Below are positions 11,960 to 23,813 of a stretch of 64,000 nucleotides of DNA, piece after piece; positions within the stretch are counted from its first letter, which is position 1, and the number at the start of each line of letters is the position of its first letter. The notes under the pieces are model-generated. The model did no database searches and was not told the origin of the DNA. It saw only the letters and a list, made by a program, of their open reading frames with translations. Both the position numbers and the translations under genes were made by a program. The DNA lies in NCBI GenBank assembly GCA_964007475.1, contig OZ023274.1, forward strand, positions 23,394,043 through 23,458,042, given 5' to 3'. The stretch comes from Hybos culiciformis (Eukaryota > Arthropoda > Insecta > Diptera > Hybotidae).

Positions 11960-12125
11960 TTATTAAAAAGGCGACAAAAGCGACTTCATTAATACGGATT
12001 TTCAATTGACTTGTCGTCTAATGTTGCCCTGGCGACTGGACGACGAGTCGTCTGAAGGCGACAGCGATTTCCAAATTATCGCTTTTGACGACTGGCGGTG
12101 GCGACAGCGCATTCCATCGTAAGGG
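11960..12125. repeat. GC-elevated patch with recurring GGCGAC / GTCGTC words
   Basis: GGCGAC recurs near 11971, 12031, 12057 and 12099, with CGACGA/GTCGTC words between. GCGACAAAAGCGAC near 11972 is matched in reverse orientation by ATCGCTTTTGACGAC near 12078, giving an imperfect inverted repeat. The composition is foreign to the window. Together with the adjoining open segment it forms an island of about 390 bp that may be one inserted relic. Confidence 0.5.
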
Positions 12126-13318
12126 CTAATATAAACTTAACAATGTTTGAAATTCCATTTTAAATGTGAGAAAAATTTTCCAATTAATTGTTAAAATAAA
12201 ACAGCTGAAAAACTTAAAGATTTCAAGTTGCATGATACGTCAATACTTCGTCTTCACTTGTGAAATAATGTTTAACCTATTAGATATCCAAAAAAAAAGA
12301 CTGAGTTCACCAAAGAGGAAGCAAAAAAGTCTTTCGTTTTTTACCTAAGAACTAAAGAAATTTGATTTGGATGAGCGAAGATTTCTTTCAAAGAGATCAG
12401 AGTAAATCCATGCTATTTAAACGAATCTTTGGTGATAGTTATTCTCTCAATTTCGCTTAATCCATCAATGAAATCAAAAATTAAATCTTTCTTGGCCTAT
12501 AAATATTTTATGTTCTTTCGCGCTCTTTTTGCTGTTACAATTGTTTCCATTTTATTTTTACGGACGATTGAGATGCAATCTTTGTGATATGAAATCCCTT
12601 AAAAACATAATCCTGACTTATTGACAACATTTTATAATGATTTTTCATTATAAATATTATTATATGCTTAAAAAGGGCTTATTAACGGGTGACTTGACAT
12701 TACTTGAAAAATTAATCTTAATTATGAGTCAGAAAATCATTCTAATAAAATCTTCTATGGAAATCTTCGGTATATTCTTAGAATTATATAGCAGAAGAAG
12801 AAGTTAAAGGATGAAGGATTTTATCATTAGATCATAAAGAAAATCGAATTTGAATTTATATTGTTTTTTGGGTTTTTAAATCTGATATACCTGGTAAAAA
12901 AAAAGAAATAAAGCATTAATCTTATTGTTTTTTTTTTATAATTTTTTTGTTTAAATGCATTATGTCTCAATTTTTTTCGGAAAAAAAAATAGAAACTTTC
13001 TTTTCTTGAGAAAATCCTTTCACATATATTTTTATGCCCTTTTTTTTTCTTTCTTTTAATAAAATTATACGATTTGCACTAAAAATAGAAAAATTATTTT
13101 CATGAAATTTTTCTTTAGAATTGCACAATATGATAAAGTGTTCCTTCGCAATACGTATCTATATAAAATTAACTGAGTTCTGCTGATGACAATTGTCAAC
13201 TTTTTTTATAATTATAATTATTTCATATTACAAAATGAGCTGTATAATTTTTCTAATTATCTTGATTGACAAGAAATTGTTGGATAGTGGGAAAAAAATT
13301 AAAGTGAAGTCAAGGAGT

Positions 13319-13767
13319 ATAGGAATATAGGTTGCCGATGTTATGCCACTTTGGTATAGTATCTACTTAAGTACTAAAAATTTTCTAATTTTTATGAATA
13401 AATATTATTGAAAACATATCCTTCAGAATAAAAAGTTAAACTGTAAGGAATAGAAAATAAAATCCATGAAAATGTAAACTATGAAAATATATCAGAATTT
13501 AAAATTTTTAATTAGATATTTTGTTTTTACTTATTTTTTATTTTAATAATATTATTTTTGTTAAGAGGAATGAGTCGCTATAACCGGCCTCTATATTGAA
13601 TAGAAAGCACATCATTTTGAGAATATTTTATTACTTCCGATTTTGCATATGGATATCAATTTAATGTTAACTTTTTCGCAACTTATGAATTGTGTTATAA
13701 ATTTTTGATAAATTGAAAGTAAAATGGCCATGTTTAAAAGCGTGGTATATAGGTTGCCGATCTTATT
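13319..13767 (+). repeat. Pair of short direct repeats about 424 bp apart
   Basis: ATATAGGTTGCCGATGTTAT near 13323 recurs as ATATAGGTTGCCGATCTTAT near 13747. The sequence after each copy keeps loose similarity (ACTTAA..TACTAAAA), which suggests an old tandem duplication or two members of a repeat family. Confidence 0.4.
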
Positions 13768-14976
13768 CATTTTCAGATCTTTTGTAAACTTAATAAATAC
13801 TAAAATTATTAATAATGGTTGTGAAATAAAAACAAATACATAAAATTTACATATTGTAGACAGTATATAAATGTTCGTTTGGAAAACATAGCTCTGCGGC
13901 TATCTGCTTTTTCGACCACGGCAAATATATAAAAACATTTTTTATCATCTTCTTCAGAACTTCCATTTTAATATGAATTTATCATATTTCTACGTGTTTA
14001 ATAAAAAAGACATTATATATAATTTCTTAAAAGTCTCTACAAGGTTGTCACAACCAGTTAAAATCTCTACCAAATATTTTTTCTTTTAAATATTTCTTTT
14101 GGTAGATTTCAAATAATAATTGCAATGAAAAAGATCAAATTCTCATGATTTTAAAGTTTAAAAAAGGATTATATTTTCTTTAATATTTAAATTTATGTGT
14201 TTAACACAAAGACATCTTAAGGTATTTTTATATTTTCTAAGTATTTACCACCTATTGGGATATAGTACAAAAAAAGATAAAAAAAACAATCTTAGTTGGG
14301 AAAAAAAAAGACACACGACTTTGTTTTGGATTGCTGCAGACGTTTTGATGTTGTTGTTGTTGTTTTGATAAAGCAACATAAAATAAAATCACCATGCATT
14401 GCATAGAATTTCTTTTATTTTTTTTTTTATTTTTGTCTCAACTATATCTCAATTTATCTTTTTCAACAATATCAGAAGCTAAAGATGCAAAATCAAATTT
14501 CCTTTTATATTTATTTTAACTTATTTCTTATTTTCTTTTTTTTAGTGTTATTTCTTTGATAGTCTCATAAGAAACACTATGGTATTTTAAAAGTTATTGC
14601 CTCAAAATAGAAAAAAAAACGATTCCTTATTACATTTCAATTGCAGCCAATGATTTATGACTTTGACTTAGTTTTATTGTTTAAAAAAAAAAGGTACAAA
14701 AAGTCCTTTTTCCCTGCTGGTTTTACAAAAAAAGCAACCATAAAATTGGAATTTGACGTTTCTTTTAGAATAACTTCTTTTTTTTTTTTTTTTTTTTAAA
14801 CGATAATAATCCAATATTAAATTTAAGGTACTTACTATTTAATTTTGTTTTTTCTTTTATTTAAAAAAAAATAATTTAGGATTAAGTTATAAATTTTAGT
14901 TTTAAAAATAATTACAATTTTCAAAAATAAATACCGAAAAAAGGATCTATGTAGTTTTATTTGAATAAGATATTAA

Positions 14977-15165
14977 GTGAATATTCTATTGAAAATAAAA
15001 TTTAAAGTCAATTTCTTGAACCCTATTTGTGGCGGAATAAATACTCAAGCTGTGATATTTGAATCAGTTTCATTCGTGTTTTTTTTTAAGATTCCGTTAA
15101 TAGGAAAGGATCATAATATTGAAGGAGGGTCGTTAAAATTAAGAAAATCTCAAAGGATGAAATAA
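14977..15165 (+). pseudogene. Possible coding relic (uncertain)
   Basis: An open frame of 62 codons whose middle reads like protein (NPICGGINTQAVIFESVSF, then IPLIGKDHNIEGGS) and is interrupted by a poly-T run. No start context, splice sites or family are evident. Chance openness cannot be excluded. Confidence 0.13.
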
Positions 15166-16510
15166 TTTTTAAATGAAATAAATGTCAACAAGCAATTGTT
15201 TCTTACGGTTAAACAGAAAATTTATTGCGATACCATTCATACATACTTCTGAATTAATATAAAATAAGGCGTGCGCTGGTTGGTAAATTAAAAGTATAAG
15301 AGATACAGAAGCGCAAAATTTTTTAATTTAATTCAAAATATAAAATTTAATAATCTAATTTACTAAAAAAAACAATCATCATTTTTACAAAATTTTGTTC
15401 ATTTTTATGCAAAATTATGTATTCAAAAATTCTTCCAATGATCTGAAGCAAAGTCTCATTAGGACATTACAGCTCTTACTAGAACTACAGTATTGGGTAA
15501 AATGTATAAGTGAAAACTCTTCACACAAACTCTTCTTTATTCAAGTTTATGATTTTTATATCTCACCTGTATTCAAAACTAATGAAGAAAAATTATTATT
15601 TACAAACCAAATTTACTAAATTCATATTTTTCTTCTTTTCTATTTGTTTTTTTTTTCTCTCTGATGATGTTCTTTACATTCCAACAGAAAAAAAATAAAA
15701 TTCTTGGGATTTATTAAAATTTATAAATTAGGAAAAACATGTATATTTTCCTTATAGATTTATTCATAAGGAACCTGAGAAAAAAAAAAGCATAAAATTA
15801 TATAAGGAGGAAGCAAAAAAAAAGAAAATCCAAAAGATCCAAAATCCAAAAATACATAAATTATTTTCATATTTTTCTTATTTTTATTTTATTTATTTAT
15901 TTATTTTTTTTTTGCCTAATTACGAGTGAAACTAATTATCCATCTCGGAAATTGAGCATGAAATAAATTAAACTGGGAATCACGCAAATGATTTTTACTT
16001 TCTCGCTATGTAAAAATAATATTAGAAAATTCTTATATACTTATATTTGTTGTAACATTTGTTCGAAAATAGAAAAATAATATTTACACCACAGATAACT
16101 AATTTGTCGAGTTCGATAACTTTATTTGAATCGATTTTTTTTGTTCTTGAAAATGTGGAACAAAAGGTTCTGAAAGTTCTTGTTCAGTTTTTTGAAAACT
16201 AAAATTGATTCGGATTTCAACTCAGGTTTATATATTGGATATTATTGACTATTTTAATTACTAGTTACTATTTACTAATCCCAAATTTAGGATAACTTAA
16301 ACTTTGTGTACTGTTAAAAAAACCAAAATTTCGTAAAAAAAAATTTCTATGGAGTTTCTTTCTTAAATTAGGACAACCAAAAAAAACCTTTCAATCACAA
16401 AATTTGATTGAAAAGCCGTTTTAGATTATTTTAATGTTTAATTTAGAAAAAAAATTTCATTCACAACCTCCGGGCTGTTTGATATTTCGAAATGGTATAA
16501 AAGTTTTCAG

Positions 16511-16560
16511 AATATCTTCAAAACTATTTTTTTATGCCATAAAATAGTTTTGAAGAGATT
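16511..16560. repeat. Perfect 16 bp stem hairpin
   Basis: TCTTCAAAACTATTTT (16515-16530) is exactly complementary to 16541-16556 across a 10-base loop, and three more pairs form beyond one mismatch. This may be a small foldback or an RNA hairpin. No flanking poly-U or partner gene suggests a specific role. Confidence 0.6.
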
Positions 16561-17924
16561 TCGTGCCTTAAGCGATTCTTAAAAATGGGACTACCAAGTC
16601 CTCTTAATAAAATATCAAATTTGAAATTTCATATACATCCTCATCCGCCTGGTTATAATCCTGGTCATAAATTCAGCAAAACTCTTAACTTAATTTTTTT
16701 CTTTAAATTTAGAATAATTTTCACAAACTACGAGAAAAATCAAGTTTATATAGTTTTTTTTTTTAAATATTTTCTGTGTCAAAGTATTTTGTTTTTCTTT
16801 TTTATATGTAATTTATATTTTGCTTCTTCAAAAAAGGAAAAATACTTCTTTGGTAAAGATTTATTATTAGAAAATTTATATTCAAATATTATTTTCTCAG
16901 ATATACATTGGAGAGAAAAAAAACAATTTTTTTTTCTATTTAGAATGTATAGAGGGTACCTACCATAAAAAAAAAAAAATTAGTTGGAAATAAAAAAAAG
17001 ATAAATAAAAAAAAAAAAAATTTTATGAAAAATAAATTGAGTTACATAATTTGTTTTTGATCACTTTTTTTTTTTTCTACCTTTTCCAAAGGGATAATGG
17101 TTTTCCTCAAAGCAAATCAAAATGAAATTTATTAGATTTCTTGGTGTATTATATTATATATATACAATTCGTACACATATAAGTATATATTCCCACTTTT
17201 ATCAATTTTATATTATTCAGTTAAGTTCGTGATGCGGAATTCGAAATTTTTTTACTTTATTTTTTATTTACTATTTTGTAAGAATTTTTTGTTTTTTTTT
17301 TGTAGAAAATAAAGGAGTACTAAAGTAACATTTGTGAAATATTGCAATACGTGTGAGTTTCTTTCAGGGAAAATAAAAAAACAATATTTGAAAATTCTTT
17401 AATAACTAAAATTTAGAATACCCTGTAATGTCATAATCAAGAAATAATGATTTATGGCCAATATTACAATTATTAATTCAAATTCAAATTATTTATTTAA
17501 CATCCTGATTTACATTTATTTTTATAATATAAAAGCACTATAGTCTAAGAGATAAGAATAATTTTGATTCTCAACAGCTAATTAATTACTAATATTTACA
17601 AGTTGATCAGTTTTTTATTATCATAATCTATGTAACTAGGGACAATTATTAATATTCGATAATTTTGAATCCTAGTTTTAATAAAAATCAAGACAAACTT
17701 TTTAAAACGTTTTTTTTATTTTCTAATCGTCATATAACAACTTGGAAAAGGATCAACATTAGTGTAACAAACAATGCTATTATTTATCGGCGAACGAATA
17801 ATTTTCAAAAAAGACTTAGTTTTTTATACAAGATTAGTTTTTTATACATATATGAGTTTCTGAAATTTTTATGACAAATATTGCTATAATCATATGAACA
17901 GATATAATAAAAAGTAAAACTATT

Positions 17925-18040
17925 AGCTATTTTTCCTTGCTACGACTAAGTAGCAAGTTTTGATAATAGATCGATTTGAACTATAAAAATAGCAAAATAT
18001 ACAAAAAATACAGCTGTCGCAGCTATAGGTATATTTTTTG
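17925..18040 (+). repeat. Reference copy of a dispersed low-copy repeat family
   Basis: The word order is GCTATTTTTCCTTGCTACGA, then AGTAGCAAGTTTTGATAATA, ATCGATTTGAACTAT, AATAGC and CAGCTGTCGCAGCTAT. Parts recur in the same order at 45928-46025, and in reverse at 10388-10442 and 57843-57895. A possible further fragment is at 13889-13912 (GCTCTGCGGCTATCTGC). It is likely an old short interspersed or miniature element; the class is unknown. Confidence 0.4.
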
Positions 18041-19056
18041 ATTGTACAATATGAATCTTCTGTGCCTAATCCTCAGGTTCCCTTTTTTCTCATCGTTCAC
18101 AAGTTTGTTAAAATGATTACATTACTTATATGTCGATGTACATAATATTCAGGAAGCTGGAAAATAAGATATATTCGAGCAACATACTTTATTTTTGCAT
18201 CAATCTTTTTTATAACTTTTTTTTAAGTTTTTTTACAAATTCTTATCTTAAATTTTTTTTGTAAGATTTACAAAATTTTGTTTTTAGTTTATTTAAGTAC
18301 AATGACAATAAAATTTAAGAAAAAATAAAAATTTGGATCATAGTTGATTGATAATAAAATAAGAAAAATGAAAATTTCTTAAAATTTTAGATACAAAAGA
18401 AAAATATTATACTCATTCATAGGTGGAATGTCAGAATCATTGTAAATTATTATTTTTGTCAACTACAAACTTGAAAAAAAAAAATAATAATAATAAAATT
18501 ATAATATTTATTATGCTTGGCTTTTGGCGGTCTTGGCTGCCTATTTTATATCAAAATAACTCTCAAAAAAAATTTTTTTTTTTTTCAACTAGTTTAATTG
18601 AAATTTCTTGTTTTTTTTTCTTCATTTTTAAAAAAAGAAATGAAATAAAACAATTTATTTCTTTTAACTTTCATTTTAACCGAATGAAATTGAAGTGCTT
18701 GGTGACTATTGATTCTTGAAATTTTTTTAATTAAATTAAAAAGAAGCTAATTTAAAATTGAAAATCATACCAAAATGGTATATTATATATGTTTTTTTTT
18801 TAGTTAAAAATAAAATATAATTTCATCAGACTAACAACTTAATGTTACGTACGTTTTGTTATAATTGATATAATTGTTGATAGAAAATCAATGTTGAGTG
18901 GGACATATAAGAAATAATGAAACTGTGATAATAAAAAGAGTCATATAGTCTGAAGTGAATTTGAGAATTATATGTGGGGTCAGAATTAACAAGTTTTGTA
19001 GGATGAGCTCTTATTTTGTAGCAAGCTATAAACTTCCAAAATGATACGTTTTATAA

Positions 19057-19266
19057 TTGAAAGGAAATCGCTTTAGTCCTAGAATGCGAAATCAAGTTAT
19101 CAAGGTTATCAACATGTTTTTGGATTATCAAGGTTTTCGTACTAAAGTCTGTATTTATTTTCGTATAAGTAGAAGTCATAGAGAAGAAATTTATAAATAT
19201 ATTAAAAATCCGTTCTATTCTCCTATTGTATCTAGCAATTTTATAAAAATGTTAATTTTAGGATAA
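19057..19266 (+). CDS. Weak open frame, product unknown
   Basis: A 69-codon open frame, basic and of mixed composition (RNQVIKVINMFLDYQGF, then RISRSHREEIYKYIKNP). It could be a relic of a DNA-binding or transposase N-terminus, but no motif is diagnostic. It has no splice sites and no clear start context. It may be chance. Confidence 0.13.
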   Translation: MKGNRFSPRMRNQVIKVINMFLDYQGFRTKVCIYFRISRSHREEIYKYIKNPFYSPIVSSNFIKMLILG

Positions 19267-21579
19267 CAAAATTTAGAAAATTTCTATATACCTACTATAT
19301 ACTTTATCATAAGATAGTTCTACAAAGTAAGGGTAATAATAATAAATATTAAGAAAATAAATCACAAAAATTAATATTACGGACATAACTTGACAAACGT
19401 GAAAGTAGAAAATATTAATTTTTTTTTTTTCTACTAAAATATATAAAATGAATTTTTCAATAGAAGTAAGGTTTTAGAAGTGAAGCAAGTGAAGTAAAAA
19501 AAAAAAAAAACTTATTTTCAACTAGCCCATAATTAACAAAATATAAATACTGGTTAATGGTTAACTAACAAAAAAAAAGAAGAAAAAAAAATATATATTT
19601 AGGACATTTTGACAATTTAAACATAATTTTTTCGTTGATTCATTCTGTTATGACTAGCAAAAAAAAAAAAAAACCAGAAAAATTTTATTTATTTGATTTT
19701 TCCTTTGATAGGTTTTTTTTTTTTTTACTTTTTTATTCATAATTTTGTCGTTTTCTCAATAATATGTGTAGTTAATGCGTTCCAAATAAAACCACAAATA
19801 AAGAAAATAAAAAAAAAAAAACAAAAAAAAAATTTATTTCTTCTTTAACACGGCATAGATTTTTTTTCCGATAATTTATTTTTTTGGAAACCTTAATTGA
19901 TTGATGGATAAATTTGAAAAGAATAATAATAAATAAAAAAAATATATTTTTATTTTTCTTTGAATATTTTCAGACTTTTCATTTTGCTAAAAATATTTCA
20001 TATTTTTATATTTTTTTTTTCAACTTGAATACAAAATTTTTGTTAAGTCACAATATTGTTGTGATAATAATTTTTTATTTCATTTTTTTTTTTCTTTTAC
20101 TTTCTCAATAATTTATGACAGTCATTATAATTGAATTTATATAAGTCTTATGTGTAAGAAATAAGCATATGTCACAGAATTTCAAAAATAATAATAAAAA
20201 AAAAAATATTGACTTTAAGGAAAACACCTAATCAAGTTGAAGTTTCAGATTTACACTGTGTTCTTTCAAAAAATTTTACTTATAGCAAAATTTACGATAT
20301 ATATAGCAAAATTTGCTATATAGTAAAATTTGATATGAATATAATTTGCGTAATCCGCTTAGAACCGTGCTATTAAACTATTTATTGGTATTAAACTTTG
20401 TATTAAATAGACATTGTTATATTTATAATAAAATTACAAAGTATTGCTAAATATGCTAAATACACACTTTTTAACTGAAATTATTACGGCTACGTGTTTT
20501 TTTAATTAGATTTGACTGTATGAATAAGAAATTGTGTTAAAAAATTAGTAAATTATTTTTATTTACATATTACTATAGCAATTTGCTTAGTTTCTATTTT
20601 TAGCAGGATTTGATGGAACAAATTGTTCATAATTATAAAAAGAAATGATGAACGAGACACGTACAAAAAAGGGTGCTAAATGTAAATCATAAGACACTAA
20701 ATGAATTGTGAAATTAAAATTTAATAATGCTTGAAATAATCATAGCAATGTTTTCTATATTTGTTTGTATTTTATCTTTACAGAGTTTACATCTGATTAG
20801 AAAATTATAATAAATTCCAATTTTAACCTTATTTTATTAGCCAATATTAGTATGTTTTAAAACAAAATTTTTGATTGACGTATATAAATTAAGTACTAGT
20901 CACACATATCATACATTCAAACCACATAATTTGAATGTAATTGAACATCTTTAATTTTTTTCTCATTCACAAAAATTGATTAGGTTTAGAATATTGTCCC
21001 CAATTTTTTTTTTGTGAAATTGAAATAAAAAAATGACTTAATACAATATTCTCTTTTCATATGAAGCTTTTTTTTTTTACTGAGCGAAATCAAATTCGTT
21101 TATGTTAAAAAAAAAAAACATAAAAAGAATATGGATATAATTTTCTTTGACATTCAAGTTAATAGTTTTTTTTTGTCGTTATTTCTTTTTGACCTTAGAC
21201 ATTTGGGTGCCATAATTTTTGTATATTAATTTTTGATATAAAAATATTACTTAATTTTTTTTTTATTAAATTTTGATATTTTTAAAATAGTTTGTATTTT
21301 TTTAACTCGTGCCAATAAAAATATCAACATTCATGATTTTAAATGGAATTGACAAGAACTATTTAAATTTAGTGTAATATAAAAAAAATGTATCAGTATC
21401 GAAGATATCTAACCAGGCATTTTATCCTAATGTCGAGGAAAAATTAAATATAGGGGCTCACTCACTGTATAGATTCAATGATTGAATTTTTTCTCTTAAC
21501 ATCTTGGATCATTCAATGTACTAGTTTTAAATAATAAATTTGTGACTGGACTTTGAACAAGGCGAGGTTGATCACTTAC

Positions 21580-21664
21580 CTTTCTATTTTCCTTAATAAG
21601 CTCATCTTAACAAAATTGTGCCCATTCAGATAAGCTTTCAATAAATTGCTAATTAAGGACTCAT
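21580..21664 (-). CDS. Candidate internal exon, product unknown
   Basis: On the minus strand the segment is bounded by an AAAATCTACAG acceptor and an AAAG|GTAAGTGAT donor that closely matches the 5' splice consensus. The 85 bases are open in one frame: 2 bases, 27 codons, 2 bases. The peptide includes ESLISNLLKAYLNGHNF and MSLLRKIE. The polypyrimidine tract is poor. No partner exon was found on this strand nearby and no family is recognised. Confidence 0.22.
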
Positions 21665-23779
21665 CTGTAGATTTTATTAAATGCCTTTAGTTAAAACAAA
21701 TTTAACTACTTCATTTTTCATTAAAACATTTATTCTAGATATATCGTTGGTTTATTAGAAGAACTCACTAAGTCAAAAAACAAAGATTTTTTAAATCGAT
21801 ATTTAAGAAGTTTGACTTAATATCGATGTTATATCAAAATATTGTTCTTTTGGCCTTAAAGTTTAGTTCAGAATAGGATTGTAAAAATTATTTATATTGT
21901 ATTTATATTTATATTATTTATATTACACAATTGACTTAGTGAAATTAAACTGAGTGATATAACTTGCACAATATCAAGTTACGAATAATAAGGTTTTGGC
22001 AGCAAAAAATTGGCATTATAATGAGTTAACATAATAAACAAAAAACTTAAAAAATGTACGTAGTGAGTTCTGCTTGTAAACCAACGATATATACCTACTG
22101 TTTCTAACAAATTTTTAAATTAATATTTAATGAAAATTTATTGACATAATTATATAATTAAAATAAAATTATGCTAATTTAAAGGAATTATAAAATTGCA
22201 TATTATAATTAATGCAAAAAAAATGTTTATTTAATTGTTGAAATTACTTTGTAAAATATGATAAAAAAAAAAAGAAGAAAATTAATAAATAAATATACCA
22301 AAAAAAAAAAGCAATAAAATAAAAAAAAAACAAAGAAATCATAAATTTTTATTCTGCAATCTGTTGAAAGATTTATTAATAAAAAATTAATCTCATTATA
22401 ATTTAATTGCAGAAATAAAGACTATTAAAATTTATAAAAAAAAAATTTACGTAAAAGAATTTTCCATATTATTATTATTTTTTTTTTTTAGAAATAGAGC
22501 ACCTGATGTTAAGAAATTTTCCTCAAAAAGCGCGCACAAGTATAGTTTATTATGTTTATTAAAGCAATTATGTAAATTAACAGAAAAAATTTTAAGTTAT
22601 TTATGCTAAACTGAAGAAAAAAATAATAATTTATGATTTTGTGTTTACTAATTTAATAGGTACCTAATACAAATTTTCTAAAAAAAAAAATAAAATAAGA
22701 AAAAATTCTTTGAAAAATGCATTATTTTATCTAATTGCAATTTTAATAGTAAACATCATCATAGAAGTAGTATTGTTAATAATTTTTTTATCTAGCATTT
22801 AAGTAGCCCTTAAATTTACAACTGATGATACAGCATGATAATTATGATTATCCATGGGAAAGTAGTGGATTAGTTTTTAGTTGAGGAAGCCATAAATCAA
22901 TTACCCGTATATATTTATTGCAATTATTTGCTAAAAAAAAGTTGGCATAAACCTCACCATTATATGTTGTTAATTTTGTTAAAAAAAATTTTTATTGATA
23001 ATTATTATCTAGAATATAATCATTATTGACATTGCCGTGAAAAATACAGACATACATTTTATATTTCATATTTTCTCAAATTTTACTAATAAAATTGTTA
23101 CAATTTTATATAATCTAATTAATAGATTTAAATCAAAAAAGAATTTGAGCAAGTGGATCTTACTTTATTCAAACTTTTTCTTAAAAACAAATTATGCTGA
23201 AATGTGTTGGGAAATAAGGTTATAAACCAAAAATTTTAAACAACTATAACGCTGCTGGATTAATAAAAAGTTTTTCATCTTGAGGTTTTTCATAACTTTC
23301 ACTTACTATTATGTTTTTTCTTTCCACACATTGGGAAAGGAGTAAAGTTTTAAAAAAAACTTATGTTGGTACTTTAATATACATACTTTAATCATACATT
23401 TATATTCTAGAATCTGAAAAATATGCACATTATGTTTTGTAGAATAAGATATTGTCCTATTATGGTTCTGAGTTCTACCCAGCTGTTTTCATTAAGGACA
23501 TTCTTCATAGGATCGAAATAGGAAAAATTTCTATCACATAATTTCCATTAGAGCTGACTTAAGAAAAACTTATATATTTAAAAATATAAAAAAATAAAAT
23601 CTTACATCAAATTAATCAATACAACATTCAAAAAATATAAACCCATGTGAATGTTATTATTATACTTGTACTATCTTTTAATTAAAATATAAACAAAGAG
23701 ACTATTTAATTTATCAAGATAATTGACATTTATAAAGTTTAAAAAAATTATAAAAGAACTTATGTTTTATCTTTTTGTC

Positions 23780-23813
23780 CCATCATCGTCATCATCATCA
23801 TCCACATCATCAC
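23780..23813 (+). repeat. Imperfect (CAT)n microsatellite
   Basis: About eleven CAT-type triplets with CGT and CCA interruptions. Confidence 0.75.

Larger units (their letters stand above)
12130..16500. other. AT-rich non-coding stretch
   Basis: No gene is established. It holds homopolymer runs, a direct repeat near 13320/13744 and two weak open frames near 15.0 and 15.4 kb. Confidence 0.5.

Noticed and set aside
16585..16968. Plus-strand open frame of 127 codons
   Set aside because: The first 30 codons look mixed (HIHPHPPGYNPGHK), but the rest is poly-F/K translation. No splice sites or recognisable domain.
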